From contig VZQC01001015.1 of the NCBI GenBank assembly GCA_009823505.1, positions 744,902 through 808,901 of the forward strand: a stretch of DNA of 64,000 nt, read 5' to 3'. The position numbers and the translations under genes were made by a program. Below, one piece after another: positions 43,173 to 54,123 of this stretch. This DNA is from Rhizomys pruinosus. Taxonomy: Eukaryota > Chordata > Mammalia > Rodentia > Spalacidae. How positions within the stretch are numbered: position 1 is the stretch's first letter; every line of letters starts with the position of its first letter. The notes beneath the pieces were generated by a model. The model made no database searches and had not been told where the DNA came from. It saw only the letters and a list, made by a program, of their open reading frames with translations.

Positions 43173-43179
43173 CATGGTC

Positions 43180-43555
43180 TCAAATAAAATGTATATTTTA
43201 GTCCTCAGAAAGGGTTTGGCCAAATAACTATCCAAAGCTTGTTTTAGTCTCAGTTACCAGTTACCTTGATGAGACAGAAAGTTCCTCTGTGGAGACACAA
43301 ACCTATCCAGCCCAAAGGGATTGTGGGCGTCATTTTTTTGGCCTGTAGACAAGACTCTCGGTCTCCCAACACCCGTGAGCTGTGAATCCACCCCTGCCCC
43401 CTCCCTCCCCCGCAAACAGCAGTGACAGGGTCCCAGGAAGGAGGGGAAAAGTGGAAGCCTGAAGAGATGATGGATGGCCCCAGAATGCCATCTGTTCCAT
43501 AGAAGAGATAAGCCGCACCCTGTTTATGACAGAGCTGGCGTGTTTGGACACAGCA
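43180..43555. other. single-copy stretch, nothing identified
   Basis: No recognised feature. Confidence 0.4.
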
Positions 43556-44060
43556 GTCACACTAACGAGGTCAAGTGAGAACTGAAGCAGCTAATTGGAT
43601 AATTAATCAGATCATTGGTATCCCCTGCCCCAAAGATTTACGCAAATAATTCGAACTGCCATTTCCCCTTAAATTATAATGACGTATCAGCTCGCCACTT
43701 TATTAGTGTGGTTTGATTTCCTTTTTTAAAAGACACATATTTTCTACAAAATAGGCTAATGGATTTCTCCTCTGTGTTTCTCATTGTTAAATGTTTGCTA
43801 TTTTTATTTTTTAGCCCAAGCATAGCTGCTCATTCTGCTTATTTAGTCACTCTGCTGTCAGCTTTGGGGGTTGTTTTTAATTCTAACTGTAACCAATTAT
43901 CCTCCACCCTATCCCAAGCCAATTTTGCCTATTTCATTCTTCCCATTGCTAAATAATGAGTCAATACAATCTCGCCATACAATGTACAGAGCCCAACTGA
44001 GAGGGGGCTCTCGCCACAACTCAGCAAGCCAGCTCACAACACTAAAATTTGAATTTGGGC
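43556..44060. promoter_or_regulatory. strong candidate conserved noncoding element
   Basis: A repeat-free block of about 500 bp. CTAATTGGATAATTAATCAG (43591-43610) stacks homeodomain cores, TTTACGCAAATAATTCGAAC (43637-43656) has a POU-like word, TGACGTA at 43680-43686 is CRE-like, GTAACCAATTATCC near 43890 has CCAAT with TAATT, and AATAATGAGTCAATAC near 43952-43967 has an AP-1-like TGAGTCA. Frames are short. Conservation is untested. Confidence 0.45.
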
Positions 44061-44261
44061 CATTACATGTCCCCACATTCTGGTGAACATGTAGGAAGGT
44101 GATAAGGTAACTACAGTTTGGGAGTTCTTACGCCATCATTTCCAGCTTCCTCAGGACACTTTTTTTTTCCATGTGACATTGAGCTCACCGAAAGATGACA
44201 TATTACTGGGAATGATAGTGCAGTTCTAGTCTTTAAAACTTTATCTTAAAAAAGTAAATTA

Positions 44262-44500
44262 TGGGCTGGAGAGATGGCCTAGCGGTTAAGAGCGCCGACC
44301 GCTCTTACAGAGGACCCGGGTTCGATCCCCAGCACCCACATGGCGGCTGAGAGCCGTCTGAAACTCCAATTCCAGGAGAACTCCAGTTCCAGGGGAATCC
44401 GAGACCCTCTTCTGACCTCCGCGGCATTGCATGACACGGGTGCACAAACCTGCATGCAGACAGTACATTGATACACATACCGAAAATAAATTAAAAAAAA
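44262..44500 (+). mobile_element. young B2 SINE with 14-bp TSD
   Basis: GGGCTGGAGAGATGGCCTAG head, duplicated AACTCC block. AAAAAAGTAAATTA is duplicated at 44248-44261 and 44501-44514. Confidence 0.96.
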
Positions 44501-44514
44501 AAAAAAGTAAATTA

Positions 44515-45120
44515 AAAAATTCAGGCATGTTTTCCCTTCCCGGAGTTATCAGCTTCATGTCCCTCATGCTGCGATCTCCTTCTCTGCCAGCACAGTGCTG
44601 CTGTAACTGAGCCATCTCGCAAAAGCATGCCAATGACACTTGCGAACAAAGTGTTTATTTCTCTCCAACCACCGAGCCAGCAACTTTCAGATTTTTCTTA
44701 AGTGCGGTCCCCCATGAACTGTCACTACCTGTTTTAGTAACTTTCCACAAGCATGCACATTTTGGTAGGTTGGTGGCATTGTTTCACAATGAGGGTAGAA
44801 AAAAAAAGAACTGCAGCAAATGTCAAACCCTGGGAAGTGTTCAGGAGGGACAGAGCCAACTCAGCTCTGCAGCCTCGCTGAGCGCTTCCATCTCAGCAAA
44901 CGCCTTTTAAGGTCACAAGAATCATAAAATCACTTGGGACATCTTGTTCTCTGAGTTCCTTTCCCTCTCCCCCATGCTGATGGCAGTTGTTCAAACTTCT
45001 CTGGAGAGGCGGCTTCCGATGTTCACCTGGAAAGGATTTTTTGACAAAGGATTCATAGTGTTGTTAGTGCTTTCTTTCTTTTCTTCTTCTCGCTTCATTT
45101 TTATTTTTTGTAGAAGGGGA
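44515..45120. other. single-copy stretch, nothing identified
   Basis: No repeat is recognised. A 176-codon plus-strand frame starts at 44944, but its second half is an inverted B4A with a T20 run, so it is not a gene. Confidence 0.4.
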
Positions 45121-45421
45121 ATGTACGTGTATATGAGTGCGTGTGGAGGCCAGAGGTCAAAATTGAGTGTCTTCTTCAATTGCTCTCAGGTGTGGTTTTT
45201 TTTTTTTTTTTTTGAGACAGGGTCTCTTACTGAACTGGGGCTTCCCATCTCCACCAGAAAGTCCCAGAGATTCTCCTGCCTCTACCAGTACCACCAACAC
45301 TGCAGTTACAAATGTATGCTGCCTTACCTAGCTTTCCGTATGTGTAGGTACTGGGAATTGAACTCAGATCCCCAAGCTTGTGTGACAAGCTCTCTAAAAC
45401 CCAGGCCATCTCCCCAGCCCT
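45121..45421 (-). mobile_element. B4A-type SINE
   Basis: GTGTGGAGGCCAGAGGTCAA, GAGACAGGGTCTCTTACTGA, TGGGAATTGAACTCAGATCC and GCCATCTCCCCAGCCCT are in inverted B4A order. Confidence 0.78.
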
Positions 45422-45962
45422 CTCTTCATTTTGAATCTGAAACTCCAAAACATAAACACGGAGGAAGGAGATGAATAAAGCATAATGACGTGTACATAGG
45501 AAAATGACAAAATGAAACCTACTACTTTGTATGCTAACTTTACAAACTTCATAAAATAAAGCCACTATTTGCCTTAAACATGCAGAGATAGAATATTATT
45601 TTCAGATGAAGTGTGATTTGGATGAGAGAGTGAACTTGATGTACCTCAGAGCAGCTCCACATTATCAGTCAATGTCATGAACTGACCATTGGTCTATATA
45701 AAGGATGCATCTGAATCTAACCACTGACTCCACAAGGGAAATCTCAGGGCTACAGAGAGGAAGCAGAGAGGAGGATGGGGCTTAGGATCTAAGATCATCC
45801 CTTCATTCCCTTCTCTTCCCAGGGGAAGGCGGGATGTGTTTGTTGCTGTGTATTAAATAACTCCAAGGCTGGGAGGATTTCTACAAGATAAGGATGAAGA
45901 AATGCCAAGAACAACTTGCTCCAGCTAAGAACATGTGCTTGGAAAGCAATCCATTCCCATTT
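45422..45962. other. single-copy stretch, nothing identified
   Basis: An isolated TCTATATAAAGG near 45692-45703 has TATA-box form, but no start site or gene can be tied to it. Confidence 0.35.
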
Positions 45963-45965
45963 TGT

Positions 45966-46080
45966 CTTTCTGAATGACTAGGATCTCGGGCAGGCCACCA
46001 ACCCTCTCAGCTCTCCTGACTGTAAAATGAAAGCGTAACAAACTACCGGAAGTACTGGTTTGTCAGGAGAACTGAACATT
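45966..46080 (+). mobile_element. MIR fragment
   Basis: GATCTCGGGCAGGCCACCAA, CCCTCTCAGCTCTCCTGACT and GTAAAATGAAAGCG follow the forward MIR core. Confidence 0.55.
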
Positions 46081-46084
46081 TGCT

Positions 46085-46190
46085 GGCAGGGTGGCGTGTG
46101 CCTCTAGTCTGAACACTCGGGAGACTGAGGCATGATGACCACAACTTGAAGGCTACCCTGTGGCAAAGCTCTCAATAAATGAGACTCTGC
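46085..46190 (+). mobile_element. decayed B1-like SINE
   Basis: GCAGGGTGGCGTGTGCCTCT, CACTCGGGAGACTGAGGCAT and CAAAGCTCTCAATAAATG. Confidence 0.5.
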
Positions 46191-47085
46191 CCATCCCCTG
46201 AGCCAAAGCATGCCTCAGATACTCATGCCTATCCGATGCCTCAGCCCCGAGCTACAAAAAGTAAGATGCTGCCTGGAAAGCTATGCTATGAAGAACAACA
46301 GACACATCTTTGCAAAAGAGCGACATTTCTTTCAATGGGAGCTGGCTTTTCCTTTTATTGTTGCTTAGTTGCTTAGCAACTTTAACCCAGTCATCCCGAA
46401 AAGCACAGAGGCACCTTGCATCCCCAACTTTCAGGTTTTTTAAAAAAGGAACCTTCTATTAGGAGAAAATTCACCTTTGTGGCAGAACCACTTGAGAGAA
46501 GGAAAGCATATATTTTAAAAGGTTTCCCAGCCAACATGAATACGTCTCCCACTTAGCACTCAGAGATGAGCGTATCATAATATTTAAATCAGTTTTGAGA
46601 ACTCTCTTGGAAAAGGAAAGGGGGGAAATCCCCTGGTGGAGTCAGTACCCAGGAGGCCACAGGGAGTTCATTACATAGAGACTGGTGCTGGCACACTGCA
46701 CCGGGGAGTCCGTTGGTGCTGCCTCCTTGTGTTATGTTTGTAGTTTTTGTGTTTGGCTGGTTCTCTGGCTGGTCGAGGCTTCCTGCCCACATTCCACTCT
46801 GCGTCACATGAAGGGGGAGTGGCAGTTCCATAGGTGACACATCTCTTTGGCTTGTGGCCCTTACCAACGGACCAAAAGACCGCATGTAGGAAAAGGAGAT
46901 CCCAGCACTTACATCCTGCTGCTGTTTACAAAGGGTTGGGGGCAGAAAAACAAACAAACAACAACAACAAAAAAACTTCCTGGGATTTGCTGGAGCTGAA
47001 AAGGACCTGACAGGCGGGGGATGGATACAGCTCAGTTGAAAGAGGATGAAAGAAGCATGCTGGCCCTGGAGAAGAAAGAGCCCCA
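46191..47085. other. single-copy stretch with an RFX-like palindrome
   Basis: No retroposon is recognised. GTTGCTTAGTTGCTTAGCAAC lies at 46360-46380, containing a full X-box-like palindrome at 46368-46380. The 172-codon minus-strand frame at 46589-47107 has no recognisable domain. Confidence 0.4.
46368..46380. promoter_or_regulatory. RFX X-box-like palindrome
   Basis: GTTGCTTAGCAAC is a perfect inverted repeat of GTTGC around TTA, the form RFX-family factors bind. An extra half-site copy GTTGCTTA precedes it at 46360. Binding is inferred from motif shape only. Confidence 0.35.
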
Positions 47086-47087
47086 GA

Positions 47088-47222
47088 ATCCAGGTATGGT
47101 GGTTCACAACTGCAATCTGAACACTCTTCGGTAGAGACAGGAAGATTAGACCTTCAAAGCTGTCCTTGGCTACATACAGATGCTTAAACCTCTGTCTCGG
47201 GAAAGAAAAAAAAAAAAAAAAA
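47088..47222 (+). mobile_element. old B1-like (PB1-type) SINE
   Basis: ATCCAGGTATGGTGGTTCAC, AACTGCAATCTGAACACTC, AAACCTCTGTCTCGGGAAAG, then a poly(A) tail. Confidence 0.65.
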
Positions 47223-47689
47223 GAAGAGAAGACCTCGACAAATTCTCTCTACAATAATTATTTTTTGAGGCGCCTTTTGGTTTTATAGGTTGAGTTTCAA
47301 AGAAGCAAGTTAATGACCAACTTTTCTTCTCTGGTGAATACAAAGGAATAGGCTGGGAGATGTCCTGTCTTAGCAAATGCCACACTTGAAAATAAATGTT
47401 CTGTGCTCTCAACAATCAAGTGATTGTCCTTCCACAGCGTGGGGGTGCTGGGTGGGACCGTGGATATGAGCAATGTTTCTAGAACTCTCTCCAAGCCTCC
47501 ATGAGGAATTCTACCTCAGGACAATGTCAGCTCTACTGACAGCAGAGTGGACGAAGCTGCTCAAAACCCTTCCTTGGTCCAGCTTAGCCCAGAAGGGAGA
47601 GCTGGCAAGCCTTAGGTGGGCTACAGCAATGTCAACTAATAAATGCTCATCTCCATAAAATTTACATGAACCCAGGAAAATCTACCTCT
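47223..47689. other. single-copy stretch, nothing identified
   Basis: No recognised feature. Confidence 0.4.
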
Positions 47690-47990
47690 CGCTGTGCCGG
47701 AACTCCATCTCATTACTCAAAATAGCAGCTGAGTAATCAACAGAGCCACGCCCCGCTGCCAGAGGCAGGCCGTGAGGTAGTGGCTAATTTCTGAGTACTG
47801 CTGAAAGTGAGGAGCTCAGCCTCTTCTTGCTCTTTCTCCTCCAGGTCCTGTTCCCTCCCAACCACGTGTCTCATAAAACAGTAATCTTCAGATTGAAGGT
47901 TGCACCCCATTAGGCAAAAAACACAGCAAGATTTCTCTGTCTTTCGGTACGCACGGGCAGCTACACAAATAATTAAATGCTTAAAAGAAC
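47690..47990. promoter_or_regulatory. candidate conserved noncoding element
   Basis: Repeat-free block with CTCATTACTCAAAATAGCAG and CAGCTGAGTAATCAACAG near 47709-47741 (MAF/AP-1-like and homeodomain words), and CACAAATAATTAAATGC near 47964-47980. Function inferred. Confidence 0.35.
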
Positions 47991-47997
47991 ATGCATG

Positions 47998-48212
47998 GGG
48001 TGCTGCAGAATTGACTCAGCAGTTAAGAGCACTGCCTGGTGTTGTAGAGGACCTGAGTTCAGTTCCCAACACACCTATAGCAGTTCACAACACCTGTAAC
48101 TCCAGCTCTGGGGGATCTAAGGCCCTCTTCTGGTCTCCATGGGCACCTGCATACACACAGCACATACACTCACACACACAAACACACAAGTAAAAACAAA
48201 TCTTTTAACACA
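47998..48212 (+). mobile_element. older B2 SINE
   Basis: GGTGCTGCAGAATTGACTCA, AGCAGTTAAGAGCACTGCC, AGGCCCTCTTCTGGTCTCC and a CA-rich tail. Confidence 0.85.
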
Positions 48213-48224
48213 GATAGAGAGAGC

Positions 48225-48346
48225 TGGGTGTGGTAATACATACATTTGTAATCCAAGAGAAGTAGACACAGAAGAACCAGGATTCAAGCCTATAGGAGGT
48301 AGGAGGAGGCCAGCCTGTGTGACATGACCCTCTGTCTCAAAAAAAC
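48225..48346 (+). mobile_element. old B1-like SINE
   Basis: AGCTGGGTGTGGTAATACAT, GAGGCCAGCCTGTGTGACAT and CCTCTGTCTCAAAAAAAC. Confidence 0.65.
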
Positions 48347-48469
48347 AAATAATCAATAAAGTAGAAATAGAAACATAATAAAAAAATTCCTTTTAAAAAG
48401 CTGCATGTACAGAAAGATGCACCAATTTTCTGCCCAGAGGAGCACTGCTCCCACCTTACAGTTTTTTCA

Positions 48470-48684
48470 CTATTTTTATTTTTATGTGTAGGAGCATGTT
48501 GCCTACATGTATGTAAGTGCACCTGTGTAATGCAGTGCCCACAGAGGTCAGAAAGCAGCATCAAATTCCCCTAGAACTGGAGTTACGGATGGTTGTTAGC
48601 TGCCATGTAGGTGCTGGGAACTGAACCCATGGTCTTCTACAAGAACAGCCAGTGCTCTTAACCACTGAGCCATCTCTCCAGCCC
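48470..48684 (-). mobile_element. B2 SINE
   Basis: Inverted B2: TGTAAGTGCACCTGTGTAAT, AGGTGCTGGGAACTGAACCC, CACTGAGCCATCTCTCCAGC. Confidence 0.92.
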
Positions 48685-48689
48685 TGCCC

Positions 48690-49550
48690 CCACACCTTGC
48701 ATTTTTAAAATGACCTTTAAAGAATGCCCATGGTCTATCTCATGGTAACTTAATTGCTTAATCAGAGAAGGTATCTGTCAGTTCAGAAAACATTCTTTTT
48801 TACCCAATTTTTATTTTAAAGTGGATTCTTTTCTTTGTAAGCAACATTAGAAGTTGGTCTGTAGGTTCATCCTCAACAGTGAAACTGGAAAATGTTTTAA
48901 ACAAAAACTGGGACAAACTGTATTTTCCATTGGGATCAAATTATACTTTAGAGAGTAATTACATGAAGCTGTCTAGTGTTTGAGATGAGGGGTTAGCTCC
49001 TGACCAGGCATCACAGGTGTATACTATATAAAATATTTGGGGCTCCAAGCAACAGAGAAGCAAGCCATCAGGGGCTCAGGTAACAGTAAAAGAAAGTCCT
49101 TCCAGAAGTTCTGATGCTAAGCCATCTCTGTGACCCTCTCATGGATATGTGTCACAGCCTGGCCCTTTATATCTGACTTTTGCAATGGCATGCAAGACCA
49201 AAAGAGAGAGTAGACCCCAATCAAGCTCAAACGAACATAACAAATGCTTGCTTGGCCCACCATTCCCCTCCACACAAAATTCCATAAGCATTCTGTCTAC
49301 CAAAACTATGCCCTGAACTGCAGCTAAGTGGATTGCAAGTGACAGCTCTGTCTTTGGGATTCCTTTGATAGAGAAAGCATGTACACAGGGGCTGAAGTGA
49401 CGGACACAATCTCTGCTCTAGAATCAGCCATATACAATAGAATTGGCCACTCCAGAGAGGGACAGTATGAGATTTCTAGATTTGGAGGGGTTGAATTTTG
49501 CTGCTGGGCCTCTATGTTCATCAGCTACACAAAGCCAAGAATCTTCATGG
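48690..49550. other. single-copy stretch, partly enhancer-like
   Basis: The first 300 bp (GTAACTTAATTGCTTAATCA near 48745) are repeat-free and AT-rich. The rest is unremarkable. Confidence 0.38.
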
Positions 49551-49750
49551 AACCTTGGGGAGGAAAAAAAATCAGTTAAATATTTAGATGATTTGCCGAC
49601 ATGAAGAACTTGCCTTTGGCAGCAAAGATTTATGAAGCAGGCAGCGAAACAAGATGTCATTAAACAGTTGGAAAGCATGCCCTCATAATTAACAAAGGAG
49701 AAGCTTTCTAATTTGGGTAATGAAATCTGAGGCTCAGATGAGCACAGATT
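49551..49750. promoter_or_regulatory. candidate conserved noncoding element
   Basis: AAATCAGTTAAATATTTAGA (49569), AAGATGTCATTAAACAGTTG (49651), CTCATAATTAACAAAGG (49682) and TTGGGTAATGAAATC are dense homeodomain-type words over 200 bp, just before a MIR. Confidence 0.4.
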
Positions 49751-49814
49751 TTATTCATATTTATTGTGTGCCTATGCCTGTGAACAGCAAAAAGCCTATG
49801 GGTCACAATAGCTG

Positions 49815-50075
49815 TCGTTTATTGGACGCTGGCATGCTACCAAGCGGCGAGCTAAGCATCTTGCATGGAGACACGACTCTAAGAAGCAGGTATAATTGCA
49901 TGCAACCAATGCTAGGTGTGAACAATCATTTCAGTTTATCCCACCCAAGCTATTTCTCAGGACACAGGACTCTGAGGCTACAACACTGAAGTCCCAGAGA
50001 ACACTAGTTCAAATGAGGAAAGAGAGGTTCGTGATGCCCGACTTATGCAAGAACACGCTCAGAATCCGTTCTGCG
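49815..50075 (-). mobile_element. MIR element, near full length
   Basis: CGTTTATTGGACGCTGGCAT, GCTAAGCATCTTGCATGG, TCTAAGAAGCAGGTATAATT and AAATGAGGAAAGAGAGGTTC follow the inverted MIR. Confidence 0.65.
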
Positions 50076-50420
50076 CTGGCTGTTGCTGGTCCATTTCTCA
50101 CCCCAGCTGTACCCTGAGTCTTGAACTTCCCCCTTGGAACTGGAACTCTTACCACTTCCCTTCCCTGTCTCCTCTGTCTCTCCTCCGCCTTCTGTTAAAG
50201 CCATACACAAAGGGGCTAGACAGCTCCATTTTAGAGCAATAACATAATAAAGGCAATCCCCTCCTGGGACTCCACTGGCAGGGCTTGGGTGGGGTGGGGT
50301 GTTAGGGGATCTGGGTAATAGAGGCCCTTTGGACCCTTCACAAAGGGCCATGTGTTCCCTGGGCTTCTTCTGCAAGCCATTGATGTTCAATTGTCTGCAA
50401 ATGGTTTCTCAGCCTTGGCT
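50076..50420. other. single-copy stretch, nothing identified
   Basis: No recognised feature. Confidence 0.4.
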
Positions 50421-50423
50421 GAG

Positions 50424-50545
50424 TTCCAGGGGAATCCAACACCTTCTTCTGGCCTCCTTGGGCATTGTACAACACAGGTGCACTTACATACATGTAGGCA
50501 ATACACTCATACACATAAAATAAAAATAATAAATAATTTTTAAAA
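50424..50545 (+). mobile_element. 5'-truncated B2 SINE
   Basis: Begins within the body at GTTCCAGGGGAATCCAACAC and runs through TTGTACAACACAGGTGCAC to an A-rich tail. The tRNA-like head is absent. Confidence 0.85.
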
Positions 50546-50691
50546 AAGAATGGCAAGTTCAGGAAAATGTTGATTCTAGGTTTTGTTCACCCACAGCGTT
50601 TAAACATGGTCTGTGCAGGAGGGACTCCCATGACTGGGAACGTTGAAAGATGAGGTTGACTGCTCAATGGGGAGAGCAGGACATCTTGCTG

Positions 50692-50736
<45 letters not shown>

Positions 50737-50768
50737 TGTGTGTGTATGTGTGTGTGTGTGTGTACATG
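50692..50768. repeat. (TG)n microsatellite
   Basis: TG run with TA interruptions, about 75 bp. Confidence 0.97.
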
Positions 50769-51495
50769 TGAGGCAGAATCAGAGAAATTGATGCTGTACC
50801 AGCAAAAGGCCAGCCATACTTCAGAATGATCCATGTCACGTGCACATGAGCTGCCCTGAGTCACGGGGGAGGCTTTTTTTTTTAATGTATAGAACTTAGG
50901 AGTTTGAAAAAAATATGTATTTTGCCTGGAGGGCAGCTGAAAAGGCTTTACTGTGACAGCAGGCTCCAATCACTTATATATTTTTTCTGCCCACATACTT
51001 TATTCATAATAACTATTTTACTCTCCTTTATTATAGCAAGTTGGTGTTGGACATTTCTGTTTTCTCTTAGAAAACAACCTATTATCTGAACAGCCACATG
51101 ACTTTGCTTAAGCTCCAAAGTGTTGGAGGCAACGTTAAAAATCAGTGCCCTCTCTGAGCAGCTGGGCAGTTGAGTGTGGGTTTGATATTTATTGTCCTGC
51201 CTTCCCAGGTTGTCTCACTGAGAGTGGGAGGCGGGGAAGTGGGTGTGGTTTGGGAACAATGATAAGGAATTCAGAGGGCATAAGACTGATGTCATTCAGG
51301 TTCCACAAAAGAAGGGGACCAAGGCTGTTCACCAGCAGGCAAGGGAGAACAGGGTCTTTGCTTCATGCTGTCACACGGGGATGGTTCACCCAGCACAATA
51401 CAGGTTACTTGTTTTTCCTGGATTGTCTGAAGATCCCAGGAGACCTTGGGGGAACGGCGAGTGTGATTTGAGGTTTCAAAACCCTGTGCTTATCA
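50769..51495. other. single-copy stretch, nothing identified
   Basis: No repeat is recognised. Frames of 108 and 91 codons at 51145-51518 share the strand in different phases and show no recognisable domain. Confidence 0.38.
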
Positions 51496-51497
51496 GA

Positions 51498-51597
51498 AGT
51501 GATAACACCCATTTGTAACCACAGCACAGGAGGTTTGAGGCAGAGGACCAGGAATTCAACGCCAGACTGGGCTACATAGCAAGACCCTATCTAAAGT
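51498..51597 (+). mobile_element. old B1-like fragment
   Basis: ATAACACCCATTTGTAACCA, AGGTTTGAGGCAGAGGACCA and GGGCTACATAGCAAGACCC. Confidence 0.6.
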
Positions 51598-51831
51598 TTC
51601 TAAAATAGTACTATTAAACCAACCCAACTTGTGCTTATTTGTAGAACAGCTTCCCTGATATTGAGGTGGCTGGGCTCCTTCAAGAGGTACAAATGTGGGC
51701 AGAGTTGAGAGCTTCAATGAGAGACTTCCTGGCTTCAGCCATTTCATCGTGCCCTGTCACCCTCCCACCCAAAGTAAGGCGTGCAGAGTCCTTCGTGGAA
51801 AACAAATAAAAGACAAGACTTGTTAAAGAAG

Positions 51832-51977
51832 AAAAATGAAGGGAAAAGAAGGAAGGAAAGAAAGAAAAACAAAAGGAAGGAGAGGGGAGGGGGAAGGGGA
51901 AGGAGGAGGAGAGGAAGGGGCTGGGGAGGGTAGGGGAGAGGAGAGGAGGGTGAAAGGAAGGAGGGAAGGAAGAAACA
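51832..51977. repeat. polypurine AG-rich tract
   Basis: GGAAGGAAAGAAAG and GGGGAAGGAGGAGG units, about 145 bp, purine on the plus strand. Confidence 0.93.
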
Positions 51978-51979
51978 CT

Positions 51980-52505
51980 GCCCATTTGAACACAGGCTGA
52001 GAAGCCTGCCACTGAAAGGAAGCTTTTAGTGAGAAGGCACTTTGTCCTCTAGCACAACAGGTTGGATGTATGACCCTAGCGTAGTCACAGCTTCCAAGTT
52101 AGAACTCTGCTAGTGAGCTGGGATTTCCACAGCAGTATTGCTTTCTCCTCAGCACTGTCTTTCTGGCCCTGACAAAGCAGGGGCAGCTATGCTCCTGGGT
52201 GGATCTGGCCTTTCTGTCATTCAAAGCCATTTGCGAATGGAGAGACTGTGGATTCATCTTTTCATCTGAAAAAGAGTTTGGACGGTGACTGCGGAGTGTG
52301 CGGACCCACTCTAAGCACCTCTATGAGGCACTGATCCTCAAACTCAGGGAACAAAAGAGGGAGGACTCTTGGGTACACAGAAAATGCTGTCCCATGTGTC
52401 AGCACGAACATCACCCAAGGGCATTAGCACACACAGCTCCGACAGAGCCTGAGGTCAACCCATCGCCTCCACGCCTCCCAACTGCGTTGACCTATACCTT
52501 ATGGC
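51980..52505. other. single-copy stretch, nothing identified
   Basis: No recognised feature. A 95-codon frame at 52298-52585 runs into the LTR fragment. Confidence 0.38.
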
Positions 52506-52509
52506 TCAG

Positions 52510-52793
52510 CTATAAAACACCCCCACGGGTGCCAACACTTGGTTCCCAACTGTTGTGGAGCCTCCAGGAGGTGGGGCCTGGCTAGAGGAAGAGAGTCACT
52601 GGGGGCGGGCTTTGAGATTGGACAGTTCACCCTGTTTCCTGTCCCCCCCACTGCTTCCGGGTCTGCAGCAGCGCTGCTGTGAGCCTGCGGCACTTCTTCA
52701 CCTCATTCCCTCCAACCAAGACCCAAAATAACCCACTCCTCCCCCTGGCTGCTTCTGTCGGGTACTTCGTTGTTCACAGCAACGAGAATAGCC
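52510..52793 (+). mobile_element. MaLR-type LTR fragment, 5' truncated
   Basis: ACTTGGTTCCCAACTGTTGT, GGAGCCTCCAGGAGGTGGGG, GTCACTGGGGGCGGGCTTTG and CACAGCAACGAGAATAGCC match the same LTR class as at 28121. Confidence 0.72.
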
Positions 52794-53515
52794 ACGCACA
52801 CACCAGAGTGGCTGAGGAGGAAGGACTTGGCCTAGCAGGTCAGCTAGGACCAACTTTGTGTTTGATGGGTAGGAAAATAGAGGTGTAGAAATGTCTCTCT
52901 AGGGCGCAGTGGAGAGTGTTGTAGAGGCAGAAGAGGAGGCACGTGACCCAGGACAAGAGCATTTGCTGCTTGAGACTCAGTTTCCCCATGGGAAACTAGA
53001 TTGGTTGAAAGATTCTTGGCTGACAGGCCTCCAGTTAATCCTGGTCGTGCCACCCAGTTCTGGTTATTGGCTGTGTGTCTCTGTTGCTGAGCAACGAATT
53101 GCCCCGTCCTTAGCAGCTTGGAGCCCCATGCTGATTACGTCACAGTTCCTGTGCATTGCACTCTAGCCCAGGTTAGACAAGTCTTCCATTCCAGGGATTC
53201 ACCACGTTGCCAGCCCTTGTTGGCCAGGGCTACAGGATCATCTGAGGCTCAAAGAGGGAGAGATCTCCCTCAAACCAAGCTCGCTCCTCTAGGATTTAGA
53301 GCCCCCGTTTCTTGTTGACGGTTGACTGGTGGCTACTCTTCCCCCTGGAGATCACCTAGGTAGACATCCACCTTGTGGGTGACCCCAGCCCAGTCATTTA
53401 CTTCACCAAAGCTAGCAAGAGAGTCCCCAACAAGATGGAGATGTGACAGTTTTGTGTGTCATAGACAAGTAACTGATGCCCCATCACCCTTGGTATATTC
53501 TGTTGGTTAAGCAAG
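52794..53515. other. single-copy stretch with a second RFX-like palindrome
   Basis: No retroposon is recognised. See the separate entry for the motif at 53083. Confidence 0.4.
53083..53095. promoter_or_regulatory. RFX X-box-like palindrome
   Basis: GTTGCTGAGCAAC is an inverted repeat of GTTGC with a TGA centre, nearly the same as the site at 46368. The family match is to the X-box; occupancy is unknown. Confidence 0.33.
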
Positions 53516-53519
53516 TTTC

Positions 53520-53615
53520 AAGGCAGACAAGGTGGTGCACACCTGTCAACCCAGTACGATCACACATTTGGGGCCTGTTAGGCTCCATGATGAGACCCTG
53601 TCTAAATAAATAAAA
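53520..53615 (+). mobile_element. decayed B1-like fragment
   Basis: AAGGTGGTGCACACCTGTCA, ATGATGAGACCCTGTCTAAA. Confidence 0.5.
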
Positions 53616-53689
53616 GGAAGTGTCAAGTCCCACTCATGTTCAAGAGATGGAGACTCCTCAAGAACACAAAGGCAGGGTCTGTATACTGC

Positions 53690-54065
53690 AATATGCAAAA
53701 TGTATTTTGCTGGGACAATCATCTGAGATGCTGTAAAGCAATATACACTCTGCAATAAGCTAGAAGTGAGAGCTATAACACAGCAGAACTGCGTGTCACA
53801 AGGTGTAAACTTCTAAAATTGGCTCAGAAGAAGCAAATTGCCCAGAGTCAGAATTACCATTAAAAATCCCTTAAGCCGTCCATAAAACACAGTGCAGTTA
53901 TTTTCTGTATTACTGCATTGTGTATCACCTTGAACTGTAATTCTTACAAATGCCGAAGTTTAAGAACCATTCAGCAAGACTGGAGAAACAGCGATACTCA
54001 CAGTCTGAGCATTTAAACCATCCTGTCTTAACACAAATTCCTGAGGTAAAATGAATGTGGATGAA
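53690..54065. promoter_or_regulatory. candidate conserved noncoding element
   Basis: Repeat-free and AT-rich: CAGTTATTTTCTGTATTACT (53895), GCATTGTGTATCACCTTGAA, CAGAATTACCATTAAAAATC (53850). No open frame of note. Regulatory role inferred. Confidence 0.38.
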
Positions 54066-54123
54066 GAATGTTAAAGGATCCTTCCAGTCTTAGTTCCCTT
54101 CTGAATTCTAAAAGTATGCGTCA

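Noticed and set aside
44944..45474. 176-codon plus-strand frame
   Set aside because: The second half is an inverted B4A SINE with a T20 run, and the first half has no recognisable domain or splice context.
45692..45703. TATA-box-like TCTATATAAAGG as a promoter
   Set aside because: There is no initiator, CpG enrichment or downstream gene. Such words are frequent in AT-rich DNA.
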